Origin: Monosporascus cannonballus | Lineage: Eukaryota; Ascomycota; Sordariomycetes; Xylariales | Length of the DNA: 64,000 nucleotides | Assembly (NCBI GenBank): GCA_004154925.1 | Contig: QJNS01000174.1 | Coordinates: forward strand, 62,415-126,414 | Reading direction: 5' to 3' | Shown here: positions 13,301 through 25,300 of the stretch, in pieces | Layout: the number at the start of each line of letters is the position of its first letter | Position numbering within the stretch: the stretch's first letter is position 1 | The notes under the pieces: generated by a model | What the model saw: the letters and a program-made list of their open reading frames with translations, nothing else | Told to the model about the DNA's origin: nothing | Database searches by the model: none | Translations under genes and position numbers: made by a program

Positions 13301-16043
13301 TATATTAATAAAATTTACGAACGTATTGATAATTTTTTAGTAAATAATTAAATATATATTATAAATGTATTATATATTTTCGTTATTTATTATTTTAACG
13401 ATATTTTTATTTTTTCGGAAATAAAATATATATATATAAAATATATTTATAAAGTTTTTTATTAATATAAAAAAATTAATTTTATATATAAAAAATAAAA
13501 TATTTGGATAATATTATTATTTTAAAATATATTAAAATAAATTTCCAAAAAATATTATAATTGTAAAATAATAAATATTAACGATCATTAAAAAAAATAT
13601 ATTTTTTTGAATTCGTTAATGATTATAAGAAAGTTATTTAAAATTTTAATAAAATTATTATATTTTTAATAAATTTATAAAAGAAAAAATTTAAATAAAT
13701 ATTAAATATAGAAAATATATTCTAAAATATTAAAAATATGATTATTAACAAATTAATATTAATTATATACGGTTTAAATTATTCCGTTAAATTAAAAACT
13801 GATATTTCGGATTATATATTAAATATAATAATCAAATAATAAAACAATTAAAATAAATTATATTTTACTATATTTTTCTCGTATAAATTAAAAAGAACCA
13901 AATTTAGTTATAATATTTTAAATACAAAATTTATAATTATTATTATAATATTTTGAATATTTAAGTATTTTTTAAAAAGAAATTTATATTAAATTAAAAT
14001 TTATACGGATTATTAAAATCTTATCGAGTTTATTACGATTAAAAAATTTATAAAATAATAATTAACATATATAAAAAGATTAACAAATCTTAATTTCGTT
14101 ATTATCTATAAGAAAAAATTAAAAAACGATAAAATAAATATTTTAAAACAAATTCATTAAAATGAATTATATAATTTTCGATATTATTATAAAAAAATAT
14201 TAACGTTTATAATAAATTATGATAATTCGAGTAATACCGTTTAATATATATTAAAAAATAAATAAAATATAAATTTTAAAAAAATATTAAAAAGGTTTAA
14301 TACGAAAAATATATAAATATTAAGTATATGGATATTTAAAATTTTATAAAACTTTAAAAGGTTTTGATATATACATTCTTTTTTTAAAAAATAAAATTAA
14401 CGGTATAAAAAATTATACGATAATATAATATTTATATTAAAGTAAAAATTCGACGATATAAACCATTCGGAAAATTATAATTATTATTAATTATAAAATA
14501 ATTATAATATTTAAATATATTTAATTTTATTATTAAATTCTTTTATATTAAAACATTTAATTATAAAAATATATTATAATAAAATTTTCGTAATTATTAA
14601 CCGATTTACGAAGGTTTTTTATTTTTTATTATATTATAAAAATATAAATACCAAATAATTAATATAAATTTTTTAAATATATTTTTAATATATATAAATT
14701 ATTAATATAAATTATATTAAATAAAGAATTAATATTTATATTTAAATTTTAATAAGATATAATAATATAAATCGGTTTAAATTATAAATTCTTTCATATA
14801 TTTCAATTTTAAATAAATAAATAAATAAATTAAATAAATTAAACTTTAAAATTTTATTTACGATATTATATTAATTATAAATAAATTAATTAAATTAAAA
14901 AACTATTAATTATATAATTAATTCATAATATTAATTATTATAAAAATATTAAAATAATATTTATAAATATAAATTTTAATTTTAATTTAAAAATTTATAA
15001 AAAAGTACATAATAATAATTTAATTACTATTAAAATAATTTTTACGTTAAAATAATTACAATACTTATATTAAAAAATAAAAATACAATTAAAATTCGTA
15101 CGAAATTAAATAAATAAGTATTATAATTAAAAAAATTAAAAGCATTAATTTTTGAAAAAAGAGAAATAATTTCTTTTATTAATAAAAATATTTAAATAAA
15201 ACAATTTAATAAAAAATTCGATTGTAAATATATCGGTTTATATAAAATTGCCAAGAAATTTAAAAAATAATTATTGATTAAAATTGTTATTAAAAATCTA
15301 ACTTTATTTAATTTTTTATGTTTTTTTATTTAAGCTAATAATAAATACGATTAAGGTATCTGTGGTATAAAATAATATAAAAATAAAAAATAAATAAATA
15401 TACGAAATAAAAAAATTTTCAATATGTAAAAATAAAATAAATTTACTTAATATTTAATTAAATAGAAAAAATATTTAAATTTTGAAAATATTTAAAAACT
15501 CGTTAAAAATTTTATTAACGGCGACGGAATTATTAAGGAAAACCTTTTAATTAAGGTTTTTAAAAATGGATTAATTAAGAGAAGTAAGGGATAATATAAA
15601 AAACAAAACCTTAACTTTCGTATGTTTTTATTTATTAAACTTATTTATTAATTAAAGTCCGTAATTAATAATTTTAATTTTTTTTAATATAAACAAAACT
15701 TTTTTAACGACGAAAACGAAAAAGGCAATTAATGGTTTTGTTAATATTACGTTATTTACGTACTAAATCTTTTTTTAATTTTTGCTAAAAGCATAAAAAC
15801 GTTTTTTTAATAATAATTATTTTACGATTTAAATAAATTTTTTAATATAATATAAGAAATTAATTAAAATGCCAGAATTAATATAACAATAATAGTTTTT
15901 AATATATTCGTTATAATAATAAATTTTTTAATTGGGATAATTGCAAGGTTTACGGTTAATAATACAACCTGCCATAATAAAAAAGAATAATTTACCAGGA
16001 AGGAAAATTTTTAAAGGCAAAAATTTTAGGAGAAGGGAAATCG

Positions 16044-16423
16044 TATTACGACCTAATCCAAGATCGGCCATGAAAACGGTCGGACCCATAAAAAGAGTCA
16101 CGTGATTTGGACCTTTCTTGGTATCAAGATCTAAATAAATCTATACAGAACCAACCGAATCCAATAATATTAGATCTGTGATAACGTCGAGATTTAATAA
16201 AGATTTAATTAATTTATAAAAATATATACGCTTATTAGTTCCATAGTTTAAATAGCTTTAGCTTATAACATTCATCAATACCAATCGTTTGCAATATATT
16301 CCGCGCCCTTGGTATTAAAAGACGTGACTAAGTTATTCATTGCTCAGATTCCCATAATACTTCTGCCAACATAAACCCGTACGACTAAGGTTTAATAGTT
16401 GGTTAAACCGCATAGCCGTCATA
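16044..16423 (+). repeat. 3' LTR of B1
   Basis: This is a 380-bp copy of 9950-10329. It is clearly less mutated than the 5' copy, especially in its last 150 bp. It borders the gene island within 20 bp: the target duplication (16424-16428) and the terminal piece of the older LTR (to 16442) follow. Confidence 0.88.
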
Positions 16424-16442
16424 AAACTGCCTAACCGTCATA
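16424..16442 (+). repeat. Terminal piece of the older family-B LTR
   Basis: These 19 bp complete the LTR interrupted at 9949. They end in GTCATA like the other family-B LTRs and begin with the AAACT duplication of B1. They mark the exact left edge of the GC-balanced island. Confidence 0.7.
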
Positions 16443-16713
16443 ACGGACCGGGCTTATAACTATAAAACTCTATATCATATATAGAAATATATAATTGAAG
16501 AAGAAATGTATTATAGGTTGTATAACCTTTAAAAGGTCCTTTATAGAAGGTGAAGATGGTGAACCTTCTTTAAATTCAGATAAAAACAGTGGTAGCCAAG
16601 AGATAAGAATACCGGTGTGACCGAAGCAATTTCCACTAGCCGGTTAGCTAACTAAGCCATGGCATTGCTAGGTTCAACAGTTCTCGAGGGCTGCCCTGGG
16701 TAAAGCTACGGAG
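16443..16713. other. Left island border, non-coding
   Basis: This is the transition from AT-rich to balanced composition. I see no gene. Two small inverted repeats are present: AGGTT/AACCT near 16514-16530 and AGAAGGT/ACCTTCT near 16545-16570 (7-bp stem, about 12-nt loop). An ATG at 16661 opens only 14 codons. Confidence 0.5.
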
Positions 16714-17353
16714 ATGATTCAATTTCTCATGAAGCCACTCGATCGGGCTTACTACGACGAAGGCATCCAGTTACTCTCAAGCTTAGCAGAGGAGGAGAAG
16801 ACCACAACGAGCGAGGAAGACTTTCTCCGCCTGTTTGCTCCCGGTGTTAATGGGCATACCGCGCGACATGCTGATAAGGAAGACGCTTATCTCGGCCTGG
16901 CCGGACTGGGCACCTTTGGCAGATACACGGGTAAGCTGGGATCACGGTTCAACCATACAGGTTATACTGGTTAGAGTACTCTCAGGAGGACATCTGTGTG
17001 TTCCGGACCTCAGCCTCAGAGTGCCATATCAGCCGGGAGCGTGTGCAATCCTAAGACGCAGGTCGCTAGAGCATCTGGTCAAGGATTATTCCGGCCTCCG
17101 AGTGTTCGTTATCGTCACATCTCACAACACCACGCGGAAGTACTCTCAGCGAAAGCGCGGTATTCTTCCGCAGCCGCCACCGCCGATCCGCGAAACAGCC
17201 AGACGCCCGGAGGACGACTATGAGGACGAGAACCCAATGGAGACGACGTGCATAAACTTCAGGAGCTGCTCGGATGACGACATACGTTATACGAATAGAG
17301 AGATACACGGGCCAGGCGCTCTATGGGATTCGAGCCCTGAGCCCCTTGACTGA
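16714..17353 (+). CDS. Putative 2-oxoglutarate/Fe(II) oxygenase-like protein, short, two exons
   Basis: Exon 1 at 16714-16930 and exon 2 at 16986-17353 join across a 55-nt intron (GTAAGC...TCAG) into 194 residues. Splicing restores a continuous F-G-R-Y-T-G-G-H-L block that neither exon holds alone. Visible are an H-A-D triplet (residues 52-54), a G-G-H-L-C-V-P-D-L...Y.PGA..ILR strand pattern, L-E-H (His102) and an arginine ten residues on (Arg111). HxD...H plus a distal Arg is the metal and co-substrate pattern of double-stranded beta-helix oxygenases. The wording resembles a fungal family with TET/JBP-like folds, but that is recall, not a search. The tail is acidic and low in complexity (about 135-194). 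The length is short for the family and the upstream part may be missing, so the start is uncertain. The substrate is unknown. Confidence 0.5.
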
Positions 17354-18720
17354 TTCGGTTACGTAGATGTTCTATGGCGGGATAGACTCACGATGAAGTA
17401 TGTCTCACCGGTTCGTAATTAGTTGCGGGCTGTGTTTGGGCGAAGGCAGCTTGCGAGCAGGGGGCTGGGGCCGTCCAGCTGCGTAGCCCTGTGTAAACTT
17501 GTATCCCTGTGCGGAAGAAATAGAGGAACAGAGCATGTGCCCACAATCCTTTGTCATCCTTCCCTGGGTTGCAATTTCTCCCATGGCAACCAGCTAACCC
17601 CCCGATGGCGGCTACGCACGCCTTCGGACAAGATATGCTGTGGCGCAGTGAATGCGGACCGGCTGTGATACACGGCTCGTGTACTTAGGTATAGTCGCAT
17701 ACACTCCAACAACTGGCCATACTGCCAGCACTGCACCTCACTTTTGAGAGCTCGCTATGTCCAGAGTCTTGTGTGGTGCTGAAGGGATATACCAGGGGTG
17801 CCTTTTGAGCCTTTTTACTTGAGCTTGGGCCTGAGCTAGCAATATCACCAACGGTTGTGAGGCACATCGCCCCGTGCCCACGAAGTTGATCTTCTATGGC
17901 TGGCCGACGACTGTACGTGATACTCGCACCGGACTTCCTGAGGTATCTCTGATATCTCTAGGATACGTCAGATGGGGATGTAACCATATCCCCGAGCTCG
18001 CATGGGGGCAGCACTGTGCCTCTATGTGTGTAATTGGGATGTCATATCAGACAAACCGCTATGCTTCTAAGACACCTGAGTCCTCGGGGACTTTAATGAG
18101 AAGCTACCTCGCGAGTAGCTCTACCCCGAGGGGCGGCTGGACAAAGATGCCGTCCCCATATTTACGTACCGTCACTGCGGAGGCATCCCAAGTTAAGGCG
18201 ATAGCTAGCCTTATGTGGACCAGCCAGGTGGGTTACCCCTTTAAGTGGAGGTGGTCGACTTCATCCGTCCGGTGCGTGATCTGAGACTTGATGATATGGC
18301 CGAAGTCATACATAGAGTCGTAGGATCTCTATTCCACCATCAAATGCTAATGGCCTTGCCCATTCCGCTGCCACAACTGACTTTCGTTATTTTGTGATGC
18401 AAAGGGAATATCTATCAAAAGAGACACATAATTAGCACGGTCACGACTGAACATGCCGTCATCTACCTCCCTGGGATAGGATAGTTACATCATCCACTCT
18501 GCCGCCAGTCGGGCCGGGTTGCTCCTTCCCCTTTATACGCTGATGGTGGTTACATAATACACCCCCAAGCAATCTCCTCGTCGGCTGTCTGGGTGCAAGT
18601 TTCATTTTGCCGACCCTTTGAAATTCCCACCAATAGGCGAACGCATCGTTTGGTTCTGGATCGCCGACCTCGCCGTCAATACGCTACCATCGCCGAGTCC
18701 CTCTCATTCATCGTCGTCTC
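17354..18720. other. No recognisable gene
   Basis: Composition is balanced and several overlapping open frames of 60-136 codons occur on both strands (for example 17874-18284). None shows a family motif, a plausible intron structure or codon use like the Argonaute gene. It could be decayed coding DNA or intergenic sequence. Confidence 0.45.
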
Positions 18721-21700
18721 GATCTTACTGATCCCACGGCCAGTTACTGATCTGAATCTGCGCTTTTGACAGACGACGTGCAAAAAGATATTCCGCAGAT
18801 TTCCGCGGGTCCACGATATTTACTGTTTGGGCGGGAAAAGAGTCGACGCGATTTTCCTTTATAATGAGTGAGAATTCTTCGGCTCTCCAACTGTTCTCTC
18901 ACCCTCACCACCACAACTTTTTTCCACCACCTTTTATCTCTCTTCGTACCCTCTTGTCGATTTACGACCAAGAGAAACCATACACAACAAAGCTGATTTC
19001 CATTGATTATTGATCTTGGTTTGCCGGGATCAATGAGTCCTTGGGCGTCTTGGGGTAGGCTTTCCATACCATTCGCCCTCGCATCATTCCTTCTTAGCAT
19101 TCTCATGTCGTGTTACTTGATAACACCGCAAGCTCCAGCGCTACTTCCCAGCCCCATGTGTCCCACCCATTATTCCTCACAAACTTTGAAACACGTGCCC
19201 ATTCCGGGATTTCCTCTATAACACATCTACAGATCCACAACTCTCACGCAACCGGAGACATCTCTGTCTTCATTAGAACACTAAGGTAAGCTTTGACATC
19301 TCTGAACCATTCTGGCACGCCTATCTTAATCTCTCATCAACAATCACTCTCATCACTGAGCCTTAGCCTCGTCGAGAAGTTCACCTTACTTTTAATTCAC
19401 ATTCGACCCAACTTATGATAGACAACTGCAAACGCGATTAGCAAACCATCCCAGATCACTCCCACACTAGTACCTACAATGCCCTCATCAACACATGGGT
19501 GAGGACCCCCGTATTTGACCCATTATCCTCTGTTGCCCCGAATCTCAATAGTCACCTCTTCCTTACCAACCTTTTTGTATCTCATCCAGCCTTTTGAGAC
19601 CTTATTAATGAAGATTGGTGCGTCATCAAGGGTCTATACTTCAGCTTGTTCCCATTATCCACATAAGAGAATTTGCCTCTACACCCTCCCCCATCACTTC
19701 AACGACCGCCCACACTTCATAATCTTTACACCACTCAATTCTGACTTGACTGCTAAGCAACCGAGTTCTTCTCTCATATATCACTGACTTGTATTTGGGT
19801 GCTTCGTATCTAGGTCTTCTTTTCACCCTCTGACAGCTCACCTGATTCTCGACACCATTCTCATACCCTCATAATCGGTTCAGCTGCAGGGCCAAGGTGA
19901 CCTTCAAGCACGCCTAACTTTTAGATAGGCACGTTTTGTCCCAAGGTAAGCGACTGATCTTCTTTCTCTTCTTATGTTCGGTAGACCTTGACGTGACATA
20001 TTGAACCAAACCACCCCAACTCCACCCTCATACTTTCTCAATACCTTACACCCCAACAACTTAGGGTTTGCAATGGGTACCCAAATGGGTACCCATCACT
20101 ACCCACGGATGATATTTTCAATCATAAATAAATAATAAACACCTGTAAACAATACAGAATTACTTGTATAATAAATCTTTCTAGGAAACCCTAAGTATTA
20201 AGCTTTTATGACGTGTGAATTTACGTCGTGGATAGTGATGGGTACCCATTTGGGTACCCATTGCAAACCCTACCAACAACCAATTTATGAACACACTGCT
20301 CCTCAGAAACACTTCCACTCAGCACCTCTCCGACATCCATATTACTCACTCTCCACAGCACTCGTCCACTCCTGCAAACACGACTCGCCTTTCAACTTTC
20401 CGGTAAGAAGCCTTCTTGTCCAGACTTTGCTTCGTGTTGTCCCAATGCAGCACTACACAGACCGACACTAGGAACCAAGCCAACTGGAAGTAGTACCCCT
20501 GTTTCCTTAACCAGCTTGTTTCTATATATCTCCCTCCTGTTTCCCCATCTACACAGTCCACATCACAATCCACAACCAAACATCGACCGTAGGAATCCAG
20601 GCTTGGTTGGTTTCTCAATACATAAACCCTATCTGCCCTCGCGAGAGATCGCTCCCTTTCTTTCCCACTACCATCACCCACACATCTGCACTTCCTAGTC
20701 ATCCTCCATCAACCCTTGTCATTCTTCATCAACACTTACTTGCCATCCGTCATCTTCAGCCGTTTGTCCTCCCACAGGGATAATGACCAATCTTCAACTG
20801 CAGGTATCATCTTCGCCATCCACTTCTTTCCTCGCATTATTACTCATACAAATACTCAGCACAGCAAAACAGGCTGCGTATTATCGTAAACACTTTCGAT
20901 TACCTGTGGCGTTGATCATAAGCAATCAAGCAAGTCCACGAGCTAAACAACTCGCTTGGACATTCACCTATCTAGTAAGTAGTTATCCTCTACCCACACA
21001 ATACAAGATATCGTTTTCTTCCACGGGAGGTTTCGACTCCCGACCTTCCGTCCACTCTTACCACATGTTACCTTTTGGCGTCAGCTTGACCAACAACACA
21101 TGATCCTCCTCCTGGTTTACAGCTTTTCTGCCACTATCAAAATTGCCCTCCGCTTTCCGGGAGGTTCCAGCCACTCTTCCCACCGGTATCATAACCCCTA
21201 GACATCACCTCCTCTTCCTCTTCTATTCTATCTCGCTTTTGGCACTTTGCATTACCCTCTACTTCAAATATTTGCTAACTAGGCAGCATTTGTGGTTCCG
21301 CAACAGCAACCGTGCGCAGTTTTAGATTTCCATCTTTTGTAAGTTCACATCAACACCTTCTACATTCTCCCTGTCTACATTTGATCCCGTTCCTCTGCAG
21401 TCTCTAAGGCGCTTCCTTAACTGCTTAAGCCTTCGCCTTTCCTACCACATCTCCCTTCCATGTAAACATCTCACTCTGCATTTCCTTATCTTCACATCCA
21501 TGAAACTGTTCCGACTACGTGCTTCATCACTCTCTTGACTCGCATTCAATCGGTGGGATCGGGCTCTACAGCAATTCAACCTCACATTTTATCATTGCCT
21601 GAATCCCAACCTTCCTCCGTACATTGGAAATCTCTTTAGTATCCTCTTAGAGCCCGACTCACTTAGGCAGTATCTCTCTATGACACTTTCCCTTAATCCC

Positions 21701-22330
21701 CACGCCAAACGTGTATCCGCCAGTTTCACTTTACTGATCAGCATCTAGTACGCCTTTCACGAACCTCGACACCTCTGATTTTCGTACCGATCCCACGGAT
21801 CATCACCACCTTAATACGACCTTGTACCTTAGCAAGCAAGCATACACTTGGCATCGGGTACGTCTGCTGCCGCATATCTATTAAACTCCACGGTTACCAC
21901 AACCCCATTTTTACACTTTCATCAATTTCCTCTTGAGGGTTGGTACAGTTACTGCCCTATTGACCACCCCAGCCCTTCATTCCCCTCTTTACAACTAGCC
22001 TCTTCCATATCTTCTGTGCGACAGTGACTTGGGAGCATTTCAACATCTTACAACACTTGGCACGGAGAGAAACCAGACTTCATAGCTGCACAAACCAATC
22101 ATACCTCTCCTCCATTCCTTTCATCATTCTGGGCATTACTACTTGGAATCCGGCCTACCAACACATGGTTCATTACTTATCCTCAACATTTTCCCCTGTC
22201 CCTGCTATATCCGCCAAAGCGGTTCCTTTGGACACCTTTCCCTGACACTTTTCATACTTCACGTCTTACCGTTTATCATCGGGCTAGACTTTGACTTACT
22301 AACTCGAACAGGTGCTCGATCCAGGTCAAC
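18721..22330 (+). promoter_or_regulatory. Long pyrimidine-rich region upstream of the Argonaute gene
   Basis: About 3.6 kb with a marked C+T excess on the plus strand, strongest from about 19200 to 22300, and no convincing gene. Short open frames (60-106 codons, for example 20783-21103) have compositions that follow the C/T bias. Several GTAAG words occur (19284, 19945), so spliced leader exons are possible. In filamentous fungi CT-rich tracts are typical of promoters and 5' leaders, so I read this as the promoter and possibly a long 5' UTR of the Argonaute gene. A MITE sits inside it at 20061-20272. Confidence 0.4.
20061..20272. mobile_element. hAT-like MITE, 212 bp, with long terminal inverted repeats
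   Basis: Terminal inverted repeats of about 46 bp (one mismatch) begin TAGGGTTTGCAATGGG and contain GGGTACCC twice. The 8-bp words CCAACAAC at 20053-20060 and 20273-20280 form a perfect target duplication. Eight-bp duplications and TAG-type ends are characteristic of hAT elements. The middle is AT-rich with no coding capacity. It shows no RIP-like decay, unlike the retroelements outside the island. Confidence 0.8.
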
Positions 22331-25300
22331 ATGTCGTCGCCCCAAGGTATTAGGAGTGTCTCCGGTATGAACTTAGACGGCGCTTCTGACTCTCCGCCAG
22401 GTTCTCGACGAGGTTCACAGTCTGGATCTCGCCCTGGATCCAATAACGGCGGATCGCCGCCCAGGCGCGCTCCAGGTCAGGGTTCGGGGCAGCCGAATCC
22501 CTTTGGTCCTGGCATCGGCTTTGACCCGGCTCGCGACCCAAACAAGCGGCTGATGACTGAGGCTGATTTCATCGGCAAACGCGTCGACCTGCCTCCCGAG
22601 GCGTATAACACGGTAAGTCTTCCACTAAACTGACTGCATTGACTCCGCACACGTTTTCTGTGTCCTATGCCATACACACCGATGGCCTTATGATATGGCT
22701 TCACTTAATTAACAGCCTTGATGCTAACTGAAATTATCAGAACAGAGAGGCTCCGCGATTCGCTGCTCGCCCTGGTCTCAACAGTGAGGGGAAGCCTATA
22801 AAGGTCCAGCTGAACATCTTCAACGTTCAGCGACTTCCCCGTGGAGACATCTTCCAATACGATGTAGGCCTGGTCTGACAATATTTCCTTCCGAATTGCT
22901 AACGAAGAACAGGTCACCGTCTCCCCCAACGAGAAGAACTCTCGAGCCCTTGTGAAGAAGGTCTGGAACTCGAACAAGGTCCAGAACGTCTTGGAGAGGG
23001 CTAGTGCCGGTGGCAAGTGGTTGTACGACGGCAACAAGCTGGCCTGGTAAGTAAATCAGCGTTATAGCCATTTCCAATCTCCTTCCCACAGCCTTAAGCT
23101 TACATTGGAACAGGTCCTCAAAGAAGCTTCCCAAAGGTGAAGAGCATATCACCGTCGACCTGGACGCGGAGGCAGGAAGACAACCTTCCGGCCGCCGAAC
23201 CAGCATTCACTATTGTGTTATTAAGTACATCAAGACTGTTCGTCTTGATTATCTGCGTGCCTATCTACAGGGCAAAGCATCGTGGGATTCTCACCTTCTT
23301 GAGTGCATGAGCAAGTTGGCGATTTGATATCACAATTGAGCCTGATATTAACATGGTGCTAGACTTCTTCGACCATGTCATGCGACAGAACCCCTCCGAG
23401 CAGCTTATCTCCATCAAGCGCAACTTCTACTCGCCTCAGGCAATTCGCAGGCCTTTGGAGAATTACCTCGAGGTCATCAAGGGCACCTATGCTGCATTCC
23501 GACTTAGTGACGTAAGTCGCATAAGCCCTTTGTGCTGCTATCGTATTTGCTGACTCGCTCGATTCTATCTAGTCTATTCTGCGCAATGGTACCGGCTTCA
23601 GTGTCAACGTGGACATCAGCAATACCACGTTCTGGCAATGCCACCCGCTGAGCGAGATCGCGTTGCGTATGGCTTACTCGTTCAAGCCAGAGTGGAAGAG
23701 ATGTGGGCTACTTGCCTCATGCATGCTTTATCCAGCGCCCTGCAATGCTAATGATTTTGATAGTCGACATGCTCCAGCTCGCAGAGGCGTGCAAGCCAGA
23801 GGTCAAGAAGAACAAAGACGGACTGACGGAATATGACATGTCGGAGGCATTCAAGTTGCTGCACAGACGCATGATCAAGCTGAAGTTTCAGGTGAACCAT
23901 CGAGGAAAGATCGGCCAACCTAAGATCTACACGGTCAAGCGCCTGGTCTGGGAGCCCAGGAAGTACGGAGCCGAGGGTGGCAATGCGAGGACGATCACAT
24001 TCGAGAAGAGACAACCAGATGGGACCACGACGCCAACCTCGGTCTTCAAACACTTCATGGACCAGTACAATATCCGGTTGCGATGGGCGAACATGCCCAT
24101 TATAGAGACCACTAGGGGGGCGTTCTTCCCGCTGGAGGTGTGTAACGTTGCTAGTCATCAGCGTTACCAGTTCAAGCTGGATCCTCAACAGGTAAGTGGA
24201 CTATGCCCTTCTCTCTTTGAATAGTATGAGACACTAACTCCTATCGTAGACCGCAGCGATGATCAAGATTGCCGTCACCCGCCCCAACGAGAGAAAGAAA
24301 GATATCATGGACGGCGTGCGCGAGCTCAATTGGAATAGTGACCAGTATCTGAGGGCGTTCGACCTTCCTATAAGCCAAGAGATGGTTGTAACCAATGCAC
24401 GGCTCCTACAGAACCCCGAGATCACTTATGCGAACAAGAAGGAGAACCCCGGTTTGACAGGTCGCTGGGATCTTCGCGGGAAGAAATTCTGGAAGAGCAA
24501 CCAAAGAACTCTCAGTTCATGGGGTATGGTGGCTATCGGCGACGCTTGCACCAAGCAGCACCTCGAGGCATTCTCGCAACAATTCTGCCAAGTCTATCGC
24601 GGTCACGGCGGAAACATCGATAGGTCGCCGATTCTCCTCCATGCCCCGTATACAATTGGCGACTACGGCAAGATCACGGAGTTCGCCTACCGGACTGTCA
24701 GCCAGCAGGCCAAGGAGCACCCCTCCATGATTTTCTTCATCCTGGCCAACAAGAACCAACTGATTTACGAGCGCATCAAGAAGAACATGGACTGCAGATG
24801 GTGTGTCGTCTCTCAATGTCTTCAGGGCATGCATGTCAAGAAGAACCAAGGCCAGTATTGCAGCAACGTCGCCATGAAGGTCAATGCCAAACTCGGTGGC
24901 ACTACTTGCAAGATCGCTGGTCCAAACCCCAACATGACGCCTTTCTTCCAAGTTCCCACAATGATGATCGGACTTGATGTCACTCACGCCGCTCCGGGAA
25001 GTGGCCAGCCCTCGATGGCCGCCATGACAGTCTCCACTGATAGGCATGCGGCTAAATATGTTGGCCGTTGCGAGGTCAACGGCTGGCGGACCGAGATCCT
25101 TCTACCCAAGACAACGCATGTCTTATTCCCCAAACTCCTCGCATATTGGTGCAAAATCAATAACACTTCCCCTCGCCACGTCTATTACTTCAGAGATGGA
25201 GTGTCTGACGGACAGTTTCAGTACGTCATTGACGAAGAAGTTAAGGCGCTCAAGCAATGCTTCCGAGAGAAGAACTACCCAGAGCCGCAGTTCACGGTCA

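Larger units (their letters stand above)
9950..16423 (+). mobile_element. Ty3/gypsy chromovirus B1, RIP-inactivated
   Basis: This is a 6474-bp element with 380-bp LTRs and a perfect 5-bp target duplication, AAACT, at 9945-9949 and 16424-16428. The interior parallels B2 along its length. It has a gag zinc-knuckle remnant (about 11190-11240), an RT-like region (about 13020-13420, catalytic box decayed), an integrase region (about 14480-14720) and a chromodomain region (about 15330-15490). All frames are closed by TAA/TAG. A purine tract precedes the 3' LTR at about 16029-16043. It is inserted in an older LTR of its own family. Confidence 0.88.

Noticed and set aside
1..16442. Mitochondrial or plasmid DNA because of the very high A+T
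   Set aside because: LTR retroelement domains with target duplications and RIP-type dinucleotides fit nuclear fungal repeats. No mitochondrial gene was seen.
17874..18284. 136-codon open frame
   Set aside because: No motif, no codon bias like the real genes, no intron support and competing frames of similar length.
22331..22612. Gly/Ser/Arg-rich Argonaute N-terminus as a separate gene
   Set aside because: A GTAAGT donor at its end and a phase-matched second exon with Argonaute N-domain sequence show it is exon 1.
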